Assembly (NCBI GenBank): GCA_964036315.1 | Contig: CAXIWW010000817.1 | Span: forward strand, 593,501-657,500 | Direction of reading: 5' to 3' | Source: Acanthosepion esculentum | Taxonomy: Eukaryota > Mollusca > Cephalopoda > Sepiida > Sepiidae | DNA length: 64,000 bases | Part shown: positions 14,141-26,970 of the stretch, in pieces | Numbering within the stretch: position 1 is the stretch's first letter | Layout of the letters: every line of letters starts with the position of its first letter | The notes under the pieces: model-generated | The model's input: the letters and a program-made list of their open reading frames with translations, nothing else | Database searches by the model: none | What the model was told of the DNA's origin: nothing | Position numbers and translations under genes: made by a program

Positions 14141-14805
14141 TGTTGGCACTTTTGCTATCAGCTGTTGGCACTTTTGGTATCAGCTGTTGGCACTTTTGCT
14201 ATCAGCTGTTGGCATTTTTGCTATCAGCTGTTGGCACTTTTGCTATCAGCTTTTCGCACTTTTGGTATCAGCTGTTGGCACTTTTGCTATCAGCTGTTGG
14301 CACTTTTGTTATCAGCTTTTGGCACGTTTGCTATAAGCTGTTGGCACTTTGCTATCAGCTTTTGGCACTTTTGGTATCAGCTGTTGGCACTTTTGCTATC
14401 AGCTGTTGGCACTTTTGCTATCAGCTGTTGGCACTTTTGGTATCAGCTGTTGGCACTTTTGCTATCAGCTGTTGGCACTTTTGCAATCAGCTGTTGGCAC
14501 TTTGGTATAATCTGTTGGCACTTTTGCTATCAGCTGTTGGCACATTTGCTATCAGCTGTTGGCACTTTTGCTATCAGCTGTTTGCACTTTTGCTATCAGC
14601 TTTTGGCACTTTTGGTATCAGCTGTTGGCACTTTTGGTATCAGCTGTTGGCACTTTTGCCATCAGTGTTTGCACTTTTGCTATCAGCTGTTGGCACTTTT
14701 GGTATCATCTGTTGGAAATGGGGTATCAGCTGTTGGCACTTTTGCTATCAGCTGTTGGCACTTTTGCTATCAGCTGTTGGCACTTTTGCTATCAGCTGTG
14801 GTGCT
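14137..14805 (+). repeat. Longest 22-mer run of block A (about 30 copies)
   Basis: The unit between the cores at 13985 and 14838 is 853 bp, about 29 to 30 copies of the 22-mer. Copies vary at recognisable positions (GGTATC, TTGTTATC, CACGTTTGCTATAAG, one 21-mer reading GGCACTTTGCTATC). The stretch 14221-14360 is identical, reverse-complemented, to 31931-32070 in block B. All three forward frames stay open across the run, giving hypothetical hydrophobic peptides of 240-250 residues with a 22-residue period. I treat them as artefacts of a repeat with no stop codon. Confidence 0.92.
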
Positions 14806-17800
14806 GTTGGCACTTTTGCTATCAATTGCTGTTGTTCGCAAGTTTTTATATAAACATGTATTTTTATACATTCATAGTGTTTTCTTTTAGTGGGGGGTCA
14901 CTATTTGCTCATAGCTGGGGCCCTTTGTGATTAGAAGCCTTGCTGTCAGATGTAGTTTATAATCATACCTAGGACTAGTTGGAACTGTGGTGCTGTTGGC
15001 ACTTTTGCTATCAGCTGTTGGCACTTTTGCTATCAGCTGTTGGCACTTTTGGTATCAGCTGTTGGCACTTGTGGTATCAGCTGTTGGCACTTTTGCTATC
15101 AACTTGTGTTGTTCGCAAGTTTTTATATAAACATGTATTTTTATACTTTCATAGAGTTTTTTTTAGTGGGGGGTCACTATTTGCTCATAGCTGGGCCCCT
15201 TTGTGATCAGAAGCCTTGCTATCAGATGTAGTTTATAGTCATACCTAGGACTAGTTGGCACTGTGGTGCTGTTGGCACTTATGCTAACAGCTGTTGGCAC
15301 TTTTGCTATCAGCTTTTGGCACTTTTGGTATCAGCTGTTTGCACTTTTGCTCTAAGCTGTTGGCACTTTTGCAATCAGCTGTGGTGCTGTTGGCACTTTT
15401 GCTATCAACTGGTGTTGTTCGCAAGTTTTTATATAAACATGTATTTGTATACATTCATAGCGTTTTTTTTTAGTGGAGGGTCACTATTTGCTCATAGCTG
15501 GGACCCTTTGTGATCAGAAGCCTTGCTGTCAGATGTAGTTTATAGTCATACCTAGGACTAGTTGGCAATGTGGTGCTGTTGGCACTTTTGCTATCAGCTG
15601 TTGGCACTTTTGCTATCAGCTGTTGGCACTTTTGGTATCAGTGGTTGGCACTTTTGCTATCAGCTGTTGGCACTTTTGCTATCAGCTGTGGTGCTTTTGG
15701 CACTTTTGCTATCAACTGGTGTTGTTCGCAAGTTTTTATATAAACATGTATTTGTATACATTCATAGCGTTTTTTTTTAGTGGAGGGTCACTATTTGCTC
15801 ATAGCTGGGACCCTTTGTGATCAGAAGCCTTGCTGTCAGATGTAGTTTATAGTCATACCTAGGACTAGTTGGCAATGTGGTGCTGTTGGCACTTTTGCTA
15901 TCAGCTGTTGGCACTTTTGCTATCAGCTGTTGGCACTTTTGCTATCAGCTGTGGTGCTGTTGGCACTTTTGCTATCAACTGGTGTTGTTCGCAAGTTTTT
16001 ATATAAACATGTATTTTTATAAGTTCATTGTGTATTTTTTTTAGTGGGGGGTCACTATTTGCTCACAGCTGGGACCCTTTGTGATCAGAAGCCTTGCTGT
16101 CAGATGTAGTTTATAGTCATACCTAGGACTAGTTGGCACTGTGGTGCTGTTGGCACTTTTGCTATCAGCTGTTGGCACTTTTGCTGTCAGCTATTGGCAC
16201 TTTTGGTATCAGCTGTTGGCACTTTGGTATAATCTGTTGGCACTATTGCTATCAGCTGTTGGCACATTTGCTATCAGCTGTTGGCACTTTTGCTATCAGC
16301 TCTTGGCACTTTTGGTATCAGCTTTTGGCACTTTTGGTATCAGCTGTTGGCACTTTTGGTATCAGCTGTTGGCACTTTTGCTATCAGCTGTTGGCACTTT
16401 TGCTATCAGCTGTGGTGCTGTTGGCACTATTGCTATCAACTGGTGTTGTTCGCAAGTTTTTATATAAACATGTATTTTTATACTTTCGTAGTGTTTTTTT
16501 TAGTGGGGGGTCACTATTTGCTCATAGCTGGGACCCTTTTTGATCAGAAGCCTTGCTGTCAGATGTAGTTTATAGTCATACCTAGGACTAGTTGGCACTG
16601 TGGTGCTGTTGGCACTTTTGCTATCAACTGTTGGCATTTTTGCTATTAGCTGTTGGCACTTTTGGTATCAGTGGTTGGCACTTTTGCTATCAGCTGTTGG
16701 CACTTTTGCTATCAGCTGTGATGCTTTTGGCATTTTGCTATCAACTGGTGTTGTTCGCAAGTTTTTATATAAACATGTATTTGTATACATTCATAGAGTT
16801 TTTTTTAGTGGAGGGTCACTATTTGCTCATTGCTGGGACCCTTTGTGATCAGAAGCCTTGCTGTCAGATGTAGTTTATAGTCATACCTAGGACTAGTTGG
16901 CACTGTGGTGCTGTTGGTTCTATTGCTATCAGCTGTTGGCACTTTTGCTATCAGCTGTTGGCACTTTTGCTATCAGCTGTGGTGCTGTTGGCACTTTTGC
17001 TATCAACTGGTGTTGTTCGCAAGTTTTTATATAAACATGTATTTTTATACTTTCGTAGTGTTTTTTTTAGTGGGGGGTCACTATTTGCTCATTGCTGGGA
17101 CCCTTTGTGATCAGAAGCCTTGCTGTCAGATGTAATTTATAGTCATACCTAGGACTAGTTGGCACTGTGGTGCTGTTTGTTCTATTGCTATCAGCTGTTG
17201 GCACTTTTGTTATCAGCTGTTGGCACTTTTGCTATCAGATGTGGTGCTGTTGGCACTTTTGCTATCAACTGGTGTTGTTCGCAAGTTTTTATATAAACAT
17301 GTATTTTTATACTTTCGTAGTGTTTTTTTTTAGTGGGGGGTCACAATTTGCTAATAGCTGGGACCCTTTGTGATCAGAAGCCTTGCGGTCAGATGTAGTT
17401 TATAGTCATACCTAGGACTAGTTGGCACTGTGGTGCTGTTGGCACTATTGCTATCAGCTTTTGGCAGTTTTGCTATCAGCTGTTGGCACTTTTGCTATCA
17501 GCTGTTGGCCCTTTTGCTATCAGCTGTGGTGCTGTTGGCACGTTTGTTATCAACTGGTGTTGTTCGACAGTTTTTATATAAACATCTATTTTTATACTTT
17601 CATAGTGTTTTTTTTTAGTGGGGGGTCACTATTTGCTCATAGCTAGGACCCTCTGTGATCAGAAGCCTTGCAGTCAGATGTAGTTTATAGTCATACCTAG
17701 GACTAGTTGGCACTGTGGTGCTGTTGGCACTTTTGCTATCAGCTGTTGGCACTTTTGGTATCATCTGTTGGCACTTGTGCTATCAGCTGTTGGCACTTTT

Positions 17801-18800
17801 GCTAACAGTTTTTGGCACTTTTGCTATCAGCTGTTGCAACTTTTGCTATCAGCTGTTGGCACTTTTTCTATCAGCTGTGGTCCTGTTGGCACTTTTGCTA
17901 TCAACTGGTGTTGTTCGCAAGTTTTCATATAAACATGTATTTTTATACTTTCATAGTGTTTTTTTTTTTTAGTGGAGGGTCAGTATTTGCTCATAGCAGG
18001 GACCCTTTGTGATCAGAAGCCTTGCTGTCAGATGTAGTTTATAATCATACCTAGGACTAGTTGGCACTGTGGTGCTGTTGGCACTTTTGCTATCAGCTGT
18101 TGGCACTTTTGCTATAAGCTGTTGGCACTTTTGGTATAAGCTGTTGGCACTTTTGCTAACAGCTGTTGGGACTTTTGCTATCAGCGGTGGTGCTGTTGGC
18201 CCTTTTGCTATCAAACTGGTGTTGTTCGCACGTTTTTATATAAACATGTATTTTTATACATTCATAGTGTTTTTTTTAGTGGGGGGTCACTATTTGCTCA
18301 TAGCTGGGACCCTTTGTGATCAGAAGCCTTGCTGTCAGATGTAGTTTATAGTCATACCTAGGACTTGTTGGCAATGTGGTGCTGTTGTCACTTTTGCTAT
18401 GAGCTGTTGGCAGTTTTGCTATCAGCTGTTGGCTCTTTTGCTATCAGCTGTTGGCACTTTTGCTATCAGCTGTGTTACTGTTGGCACTTTTGCTATCAAC
18501 TGGTGTTGTTCGCAAGTTTTTATATAAACATCTATTTTTATACTTTCATTGAGGTTTTTTTTTTAGTGGGGGGTCACTCTTTGCTCATAGCTGGGACCCT
18601 CTGTGATCTAAAGCCTTGCTGTCAGATGTAGTTTATAGTCATACCTAGGACTAGTTGGCACTGTGGTGCGGTTGGCACTTTTGCTATCAGCTGTTGGCAC
18701 TTTTGCTATCAGCTGTTGACACTTTTGCTATCACCTGTTGGCAATTTTGCTATCAGCTGTGGTTCTGTTGGCACTTTTGCTATCAACTGGTGTTGTTCGC
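14805..18800 (+). repeat. Block A sub-region 7: regular short units
   Basis: Cores are anchored at 14838, 15115, 15421, 15728, 15991, 16452, 16757, 17019, 17281, 17566, 17917, 18228, 18512 and 18799. Most spacings are 262, 285 or 307 bp. The unit 14838-15115 is 277 bp, on the 189+22k ladder. Cores at 15421, 15728 and 16757 share TGTATTTGTATACATTCATAG with the core at 12434, so one subfamily was copied to several places. The core at 17566 has TTCGACAG. No gene is present. Confidence 0.93.
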
Positions 18801-21800
18801 AAGTTTTTATATAAACATGTATTTTTATACATTCATAGTGTTTTTTTTTAGTGGGGGGTCACTATTTGCTCATAGCTGGGACCCTTTGTTATCAGAAGCC
18901 TTGCTGTCAGATGTAGTTTATAGTCATACCTAGGACTAGTTGGCAATGTGGTGCTGTTGGCACTTTTGCTATCAGCTGTTGGCACTTTTGCTATCAGCTG
19001 TTGGCACTTTTGCTATCAGGTGTTGGCACTTTTGCTATCAGCTTTTTGCACTTTTGCTATCAGCTGTTGGCACTTTTGCTATCAGCTGTTGGCACTTTTG
19101 CTATCAGCTGTTGGCACTTGTGCAATCAGCTGTTGGCACTTTTGCTATCAGCTGTTGGCACTTTGGTATAATCTGTTGGCACTTTTGCTATCAGCTGTTG
19201 GCACATTTCCTATCAGCTATTGGCACTTTTGCTATCAGCTGTTGGCACTTTTGCTATCAGCTTTTAGCACTTTTGGTATCAGCTGTTGGCACTTTTGGTA
19301 TCATCTGTTGGCACTTTTGCCATCAGCTGTTGGCACTTTTGCTATCAGCTTTTGGCACTTTTGCTATCAGCTGTTGGCACTTTTGCTATCAGCTGTTGGC
19401 ATTTGGTATCAGCTGTTGGCACTTTTGCTATCAGCTGTGGTCCTGTTGGCACTTTTTCTATCAACTGGGGTTGTTCGCAAGTTTTTATTATACTTTCGTA
19501 GTGTTTTTTTTTTTGGTGGGGGGTCACTATTTCCTCTTAGCTGGGACCCTTTGTGATCAGAAGCCTTGCTGTCAGATGTAGTTTATAGTCATACCTAGGA
19601 CTAGTTGGCACTGTGAAGCTGTTGGCACTTTTGCTATCAGCTGTTGGCACTTTTGCTATCAGCTTTTGGCACTTTTGGTATCAGCTGTTGGCACTTTTGC
19701 TATCAGCTGTGGTGCTGTTGGCACTTTTGTTATCAACTGGCGTTGTTCGCAAGTTTTTATATAAACATGTATTTTTATACTTTCGTAGTGTTTTTTTAGT
19801 GGGGGGTAACTATTTGCTCATAGCTGGCACCCTTTGTGATAAGAAGCCTTGCTGTCAGAAGTAGTTTATAGTCATACCAAGGACTAGTTGGCACTGTGGT
19901 GCTGTTGGCACTATTGCTATCAGCTGTTGGCACTTTTGCTATCAACTGTTGGCACTTTTGCTATCAGCTGTGGTGCTGTTGGCCCTTTTGCTATCAACTG
20001 GTGTTGTTCGCAAGTTTTTATATAAACATGTATTTTTATACATTCATAGTCTTTTTTTTTAGTGGGGGGTCATTATTTGCTCATAGCTAGGACCCTTTGT
20101 GATCAGAAGCCTTGCTGTCAGATGTAGTTTATAGTCATACCTAGGACTAGTTGGCAATGTGGTGCTGTTGGCACTTGTGCTACTAACTGTTGGCACTTTT
20201 GCTATCAGCTGTTGACACTTTTGCTATCACCTGTTGGCAATTTTATTATCAGCTGTGGTTCTGTTGGCACTTTTGCTATCAACTGGTGTTGTTCGCAAGT
20301 TTTTATATAAACATGTATTTTTATACATTCATAGTGTTTTTTTTTAGTGGGGGGTCACTATTTGCTCATAGCTGGGACCCTTTGTTATCAGAAGCCTAGC
20401 TGTCAGATGTAGTTTATAGTCATACCTAGGACTAGTTGGCAATGTGGTGCTGTTGGCACTTTTGCTATCAGCTGTTGGCACTTTTGCTATCAGCTGTTGG
20501 CACTTTTGCTATCAGCTGTGGCACTTTTGCTATCAGCTGTGGTGCTGTTTGCACTTTTGCTATCAACTGGTGTTGTTCGCAAGTTTTTATAGAAACATGT
20601 AATTTTATACTTTCATAGAGTTTTTTTTAGTGGGGGGTTCACGATTTGCTCATAGCTGGGACCCTTTGTGATCAGAATCCTTGCTGTCAGATGTAGTTTA
20701 TAGTCATACCTAGGACTAGTTGTAACTGTGGTGCTGTTGGCACTTTTGCTATCAGCTGTTGGCACTTTTGCTATCAGTTGTTGGCACTTTTGCTATCAGC
20801 TTTTGGCACTTTTGCTTCAGCTGTTGGCACTTTTGCTATCAGCCGTGGTGCTGTTGGCACTTTTGCTATCAACTGGTGTTGTTCGCAAGTTTTTATATAA
20901 ACATGTATTTTTATACATTCATAGTGTTTTTTTTTAGTGGGGGGTCACTATTTGCTCATAGCTGGGACCCTTTGTTATCAGAAGCCTTGCTGTCAGATGT
21001 AGTTTATAGTCATACCTAGGACTAGTTGGCAATGTGGTGCTGTTGGCACTTTTGCTATCAGCTGTTGGCACTTTTGCTATCAGCTGTTGGCACTTTTGCT
21101 ATCAGGTGTTGGCACTTTTGCTATCAGCTTTTTGCACTTTTGCTATCAGCTGTTGGCACTTTTGCTATCAGCTGTTGGCACATTTGCTATAAGCTATTGG
21201 CACTTTTGCTATCAGCTGTTGGCACTTTTGCTATCAGCTTTTAGCACTTTTGGTATCAGCTGTTGGCACTTTTGGTATCATCTGTTGGCACTTTTGCCAT
21301 CAGCTGTTGGCACTTTTGCTATCAGCTTTTGGCACTTTTGCTATCAGCTGTTGGCACTTTTGCTATCAGCTGTTGGCACTTTGGTATCAGCTGTTGGCAC
21401 TTTTGCTATCAGCTGTGGTCCTGTTGGCACTTTTTCTATCAACTGGGGTTGTTCGCAAGTTTTTATATAAACATGTATTATTATACTTTCGTAGTGTTTT
21501 TTTTTTGGTGGGGGGTCACTATTTCCTCTTAGCTGGGACCCTTTGTGATCAGAAGCCTTGCTGTCAGATGTAGTTTATAGTCATACCTAGGACTAGTTGG
21601 CACTGTGAAGCTGTTGGCACTTTTGCTATCAGCTGTTGGCACTTTTGCTATCAGCTTTTGGCACTTTTGGTATCAGCTGTTGGCACTTTTGCTATCAGCT
21701 GTGGTGCTGTTGGCACTTTTGTTATCAACTGCCGTTGTTCGCAAGTTTTTATATAAACATGTATTTTTATACTTTCGTAGTGTTTTTTTAGTGGGGGGTC

Positions 21801-22193
21801 ACTATTTGCTCATAGCTGGCACCCTCTGTGATAAGAAGCCTTGCTGTCAGATGTAGTTTATAGTCATACCTAGGACTAGTTGTAACTGTGGTGCTGTTGG
21901 CACTTTTGCTATCAGCTGTTGGCACTTTTGCTATCAGTTGTTGGCACTTTTGCTATCAGCTTTTGGCACTTTTGCTTCAGCTGTTGGCACTTTTGCTATC
22001 AGCCGTGGTGCTGTTGGCACTTTTGCTATCAACTGGTGTTGTTCGCAAGTTTTTATATAAACATGTATTTTTATACATTCATAGAGTTTTTTTTTAGTGG
22101 GGGGTCACTATTTGCTCATAGCTGGCACCCTTTGTGATCAGAAGCCTTGCTGTCAGATGTAGTTTATAGTCATACCAAGGACTAGTTGGCACT
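18800..22193 (+). repeat. Block A sub-region 8: nested duplications up to the first inversion
   Basis: Cores are anchored at 18799, 19477, 19749, 20010, 20295, 20579, 20885, 21455, 21741 and 22045. Three overlapping duplications are visible. The long run and core at 18940-19864 recur at 21026-21856 (lag about 1980-2090 bp). The unit 20713-20930 recurs at 21873-22090 (lag 1160 bp), sharing TAGTTGTAACTGTGG and a shortened 22-mer with TTGCTTCAGCTG. The unit ending at the core at 18799 resembles the one at 20295. The core at 19477 has lost about 15 bp of the ATAAACATG segment, which the copy at 21455 keeps, so that deletion came after the duplication. Confidence 0.88.
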
Positions 22194-22209
22194 TAGCAAA
22201 AGTGCCAAC
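22185..22209. other. Orientation switch 1 (+ to -) in the satellite
   Basis: The + array ends just after a core tail (CCAAGGACTAGTTGGCACT) and continues at once as TAGCAAAAGTGCCAAC, the reverse complement of the 22-mer. The junction is GTTGGCAC and GTGCCAAC, 8-bp inverted arms around a 9-bp centre. Beyond those arms the two sides are not mirror images: a core lies on the left and 22-mers on the right. It is therefore not a simple fold-back of one molecule. Inversion, or recombination between oppositely oriented 22-mers, is the likely origin. Confidence 0.9.
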
Positions 22210-24420
22210 AGCACCACAGATGATAGCAAAAGTGCCAACAGCTGATAGCAAAAGTGCCAACAGCTGATAGCAAAAGTGCCATCAGCTGATAGCAAAAGTG
22301 CCAACAGATGATAACAAAATTGCCAACAGCTGATAGCAAAAGTGCCAACAGCTGATAGCAAAAGTGCCAACAGCTGATAGCAAAAGTTCCAACAAATGAT
22401 AGCAAAAGTGCCAACAGCTGATAGCAAAAGTGCCAACAGCTGATAGCAAAAGTGCCAACAGCTGATAGCAAAAGTGCCAAGAGCTGATACCAAAAGTGCC
22501 AACAGCTGATAGCAAAAGTGCCAACAGCTGATAGCAAATGTGCCAACAGCACCACAGTGCCAACTAGTCCTAGGTATGACTATAAACTACATCTGACAGC
22601 AAGGCTTCTGATCACAAAGGGTCCCAGCTATGAGCAAATAGTGACCCCCACTAAAAAAAAATACTATGAATGTTTAAAAATACATGTTTATATAAAAACT
22701 TGCGAACAACACCAGTTGATAGCAAAAGTGCCAACTGCACCACAGCTGATAGCAAAAGTGCCAACAGCTGATAGCAAATAGTGCCAACAACTGATAGCAA
22801 AAGTGCCAACAGCTGATAGCAAAAGTGCCAACAGCTGATAGTAAAAGTGCCAAAAGCTGATAGCAAAAGTGCCAACAGATGATAGCAAAAGTGCCAAAAG
22901 CTGATAGCAAAAGTGCCAACAGCTGATAGCAAAAGTGCCAAAAGTTGATAGCAAAAGTGCCAACCGCTGATAGCAAATGTGCCAACAGCTGATAGCAAAA
23001 GTGCCAACAGATGATAGCAAAAGTGCCAACAGCTGATAGCAAAAGTGACAAAAGCTGATAGCAAAAGTGCCAACAGCTGATAGCAAAAGTGCCAAAAGCT
23101 GATAGCAAATGTGCCAACCGCTGATAGCAAAAGTGCCAACAGCTGATAGCAAAAGTGCCAACAGCTGATAGCAAAAGTGCCAACAGCTGATAGTAAAAGT
23201 GCCAAAAGCTGATAGCAAAAGTGCCAACACTTGTTAGCAAAAGTGCCAACAGCTGATAGCAAAAGTGCCAACAGCTGATAGCAAAAGTGCCAACAGCACC
23301 ACAGTGCCAACTAGTCCTAGGTATGTCTATAAACTACATCTGACAGCAAGGCTTCTGATCACAAAGGGTCCCAGCTATGAGCAAATAGTGACCCCCCATT
23401 AAAAAAAAAACAATGTGAAAGTATAAAAATACATGTTTATATAAAAACTTGCAAACAACACCAGTTGATAGCAAAAGTGCCAACAGCACTCAGCTGATAG
23501 CAAAAGTGCCAACAGCTGATAGCAAAAGTGCTAACAGATGATAGCAAACGTGCCAACAGCTGGTAGCAAAAGTGCCAACAGATGATAGCAAAATTGCCAA
23601 CAGCTGATAGCAAAAGTGACAAAAGCTGATAGCAAAAGTGCCAACAGCTGATAGCAAAAGTGCCAAAAGTTGATAGCAAAAGTGCCAACCGCTGATAGCA
23701 AATGTGCCAACAGCTGATAGCAAAAGTGCCAACAGATGATAGCAAAAGTGCCAACAGCTGATAGCAAAAGTGACAAAAGCTGATAGCAAAAGTGCCAACA
23801 GCTGATAGCAAAAGTGCCAAAAGCTGATAGCACAAGTGCCAACAGCTGATAGCAAATGTGCCAACAGCAACACATTCCCAACTAGTCCTAGGTATGACTA
23901 TAAACTACATCTGACAGCAAGGCTTCTGATCACAAAGGGTCCCAGGTATGAGCAAATATTGACCCCCCACTAAAAAAAAAACACTATGAAATATAAAAAT
24001 ACATGTTTTTAAAAAACTTGCGAACACCAGTTGATTGCAAAAGTGCCAACAGGAACACAGCTGATAGCAAAAGTGCCAACTGCTGATAGCAAAAGTGCCA
24101 ACAGCTGATAGCAAAAGTGCCAAAAGCTGTTAGCAAAAGTGCCAACAGCTGATAGCAAACGTGCCAACAGATGATAGCAAATGTGCCAACAGCTGATAGC
24201 AAAAGTGCCAACAGCTGATGGCAAAAGTGCCAACAGATTATACCAAAGTGCCAACAGCTGATTGCAAAAGTGCCAATAGCTGATTGCAAAAGTGCCAACA
24301 GCTGATAGCAAAAGTGCAAACAGCTGATAGCAAAAGTGCCAACAGCTGATAGCAAAAGTGCCTACAGCTGATAGCAATAGTGCCAACAGCACCATAGTGC
24401 CAACTAGTCCTAGGTATGAC
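22194..24420 (-). repeat. Block B sub-region 1: long 22-mer runs
   Basis: Cores are anchored at 22699, 23448 and 24017, separated by long runs of 22-mers (about 20 to 25 copies). The segment 22640-23880 is duplicated at 26970-28310. Shared markers are CAACTGCACCACAGC (22731), GCAAATAGTGCC, the ATTAAAAAAAAAACAATGTG tract (23398), and GCACTCAGCTG beside the second core. The core at 24017 is shortened (GTTTTTAAAAAACTTGCG), missing part of the TATATAAA segment. Confidence 0.9.
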
Positions 24421-26970
24421 TATAAACTACATCTGACAGCAAGGCTTCTGACCACAAAGGGTCCCAGCTATGAGCAATAGGGACCCCCCACTAAAAAAAA
24501 AACACTATGAAAGTATAAAAATACATGTTTATATAAAAACTTGCGAACAACACCATTTGATAGCAAAAGTGCCAAAAGCACCACAGCTGATAGCAAAAGT
24601 GCCAACAGCTGATAGCAAAAGTGACAACAGCTGATAGCAAAAGTGCCAACAATTGATAGCAAAAGTGCCAACAGCTGATTGCAAAAGTGCCAACAGCAGA
24701 TAGCAAAACTGCAAACAGCTGATAGCAAAAGTGCCAACAGCTGATAGCAAAAGTGCCAAAAGCTGATAGCAAAATGCCAACAGCTGATAGCAAATGTGCC
24801 AACATCTTATAGCAAAAGTGCCAAAAGCACCACACTGCCAACTAGTCCTAGGTATGACTATAAACTACATCTGACAGCAAGGCTTCTGATCACAAAGGGT
24901 CCCAGCTATGAGCAAATAGTTTCCCCCCTCTAAAAAAAAACTCTATGAAAGTATAAAAATACATGTTTATATAAAAACTTGCGAACAACAACAGTTGATA
25001 GCAAAAGTGCAAACAGCACCACAGCTGATAGCAAAAGTGCCAACAGCTGATAGCAAAAGTGCCAACAGCACCACAGTGCCAACTAGTCCTAGGTATGACT
25101 ATAAACTTCAACTGCCAGCAAGGCTTCTGATCACAAAGTGTCCCAGCTATGAGCAAATAGTGACCCCCCACTAAAAAAAAAACACTATGAAAGTATAAAA
25201 GTACATGTTTATATAAAAACTTGCGAACAACACCAGTTGATAGAAAAGTGCCAACAGCACCACAGCTGATAGCAAAAGTGCCAACAGCTGGTAACAAAAG
25301 TGTCAACAGCTGATAGCAAAAGTGCCAACAGCTGATAGCAAAAGTGCCAACAGCACCACAGTGCCAACTAGTCCTAGGTATGACTATAAACTACATCTGA
25401 CAGCAAGGCTTCTGATCACAAAGGGTCCCAGCTCTGAGCAAATAGTGACCCCCACTAAAAAAAATACTATGAATGTTTAAAAATACATGTTTATATAAAA
25501 ACTTGCGAACAACACCATTTGATAGCAAAAGTGCCAACAGCACCACAGCTGATAGCAAAAGTGCCAACAGCTGATAGCAAAAGTGACAACAGCTGATAGC
25601 AAAAGTGCCAACAATTGATAGCAAAAGTGCCAACAGCTGATTGCAAAAGTGCCAACAGCAGATAGCAAAACTGCAAACAGCTGATAGCAAAAGTGCCAAC
25701 AGCTGATAGCAAAAGTGCCAAAAGCTGATAGCAAAATGCCAACAGCTGATAGCAAATGTGCCAACATCTTATAGCAAAAGTGCCAAAAGCACCACACTGC
25801 CAACTAGTCCTAGGTATGACTATAAACTACATCTGACAGCAAGGCTTCTGATCACAAAGGGTCCCAGCTATGAGCAAATAGTTTCCCCCCTCTAAAAAAA
25901 AACTCTATGAAAGTATAAAAATACATGTTTATATAAAAACTTGCGAACAACAACAGTTGATAGCAAAAGTGCAAACAGCACCACAGCTGATAGCAAAAGT
26001 GCCAACAGCTGATAGCAAAAGTGCCAACAGCTGATAGCAAGGGTTCCAACAGCACCACAGTGCCAACAAGTCCTAGGTATGACTATAAACTACATCTGAC
26101 AGCAAGGCTTCTGATCACAAAGGGTCCCAGCTATGAGTAAATAGTGACCCCCCACTAAAAAAAAACACTCTAAAAGTATAAAAAATACATGTTTATGTAA
26201 GAACTTGCGAACAATACCAGTTGATAGCAAAAGTGCCAACAGCACCACAGCTGATAGCAAAAGTGCCAACAGCTGATAGCAAAAGTGCCAACAGCTGATA
26301 GCAAAAGTGCCAACAGCTGATAGCAAAAGTGCAAACAGCACCACACTGCCAACTAGTCCTAGGTATGACTATAAACTACATCTGACAGCAAGGCTTCTGA
26401 TCACAAAGGGTCCCAGCTATGAGCAAATAGTTACCCCCCCACTAAAAAAAAACACTATGAAAGTATAAAAATACATGTTTATATAAAACTTGCGAACAAC
26501 ACCAGTTGATAGCAAAAGTGCAAACAGCTGATAGCAAAAGTGCCAACAGCTGATAGCAAAAGTGCCAACAGCTGATAGCAAAAGTGCCAACAGCACCACA
26601 GTGCCAACTAGTCCTAGGTATGACTATAAACTTCAACTGCCAGCAAGGCTTCTGATCACAAAGTGTCCCAGCTATGAGCAAATAGTGACCCCCCACTAAA
26701 AAAAAAACACTATGAAAGTATAAAAATACATGTTTATATAAAAACTTGCGAACAACACCAGTTGATAGAAAAGTGCCAACAGCACCACAGCTGATAGCAA
26801 AAGTGCCAACAGCTGGTAACAAAAGTTTCAACAGCTGATAGCAAAAGTGCCAACAGCTGATAGCAAAAGTGCCAACAGCACCACAGTGCCAACTAGTCCT
26901 AGGTATGACTATAAACTACATCTGACAGCAAGGCTTCTGATCACAAAGGGTCCCAGCTATGAGCAAATAG
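24420..26970 (-). repeat. Block B sub-region 2: duplications at lags of 962 and 1525 bp
   Basis: Cores are at 24540, 24978, 25220, 25502, 25940, 26204, 26489 and 26745. The pair 24540/24978 recurs as 25502/25940 (exactly 962 bp), with shared CACCATTTGATAGC and a GTTTCCCCCCTCT tract. The core at 25220 recurs at 26745 (1525 bp), with shared CTTCAACTGCCAGC and GTTGATAGAAAAGTGCC. The two duplications interleave, so at least two separate exchange events built this region. Confidence 0.9.

Larger units (their letters stand above)
1..22193 (+). repeat. Satellite block A: composite core plus 22-mer array, + orientation
   Basis: This is a continuous head-to-tail array and it starts before the window. 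Each unit is a core of about 155 bp followed by a run of 22-bp repeats. I located 64 cores by the GCAAG at the end of the core's TTGTTCGCAAG motif; the sub-block entries list them. Core-to-core spacings are quantised (for example 241, 263, 285, 307, 329, 351, 417, 439 and 461 bp), so units differ almost entirely by whole 22-mers. The 22-mer reads TTGGCAC, TTTTGCTATC, AGCTG and carries one CAGCTG palindrome per copy. No gene, RNA gene or other mobile element is visible. Tandem structure is seen directly; a role in heterochromatin or a centromere is only a possibility. Confidence 0.97.

Noticed and set aside
14126..14890. Long forward reading frames (up to about 250 codons) through the satellite, looking like multi-pass membrane proteins; equivalents on the - strand in block B (for example 33081-33929).
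   Set aside because: The frames are open because the 22-mer has no stop codon in that orientation. Several overlapping frames are open at once, starts fall on repeated TTG/ATG-like positions, and ends fall at core stops. Nothing suggests selection for protein.
22185..22209. Fold-back (hairpin) sequencing artefact as the cause of the orientation switch.
   Set aside because: Beyond the 8-bp arms the two sides differ (core tail against a 22-mer run with its own variants), so the right side is not a mirror of the left. A misassembly between two real arrays remains possible.
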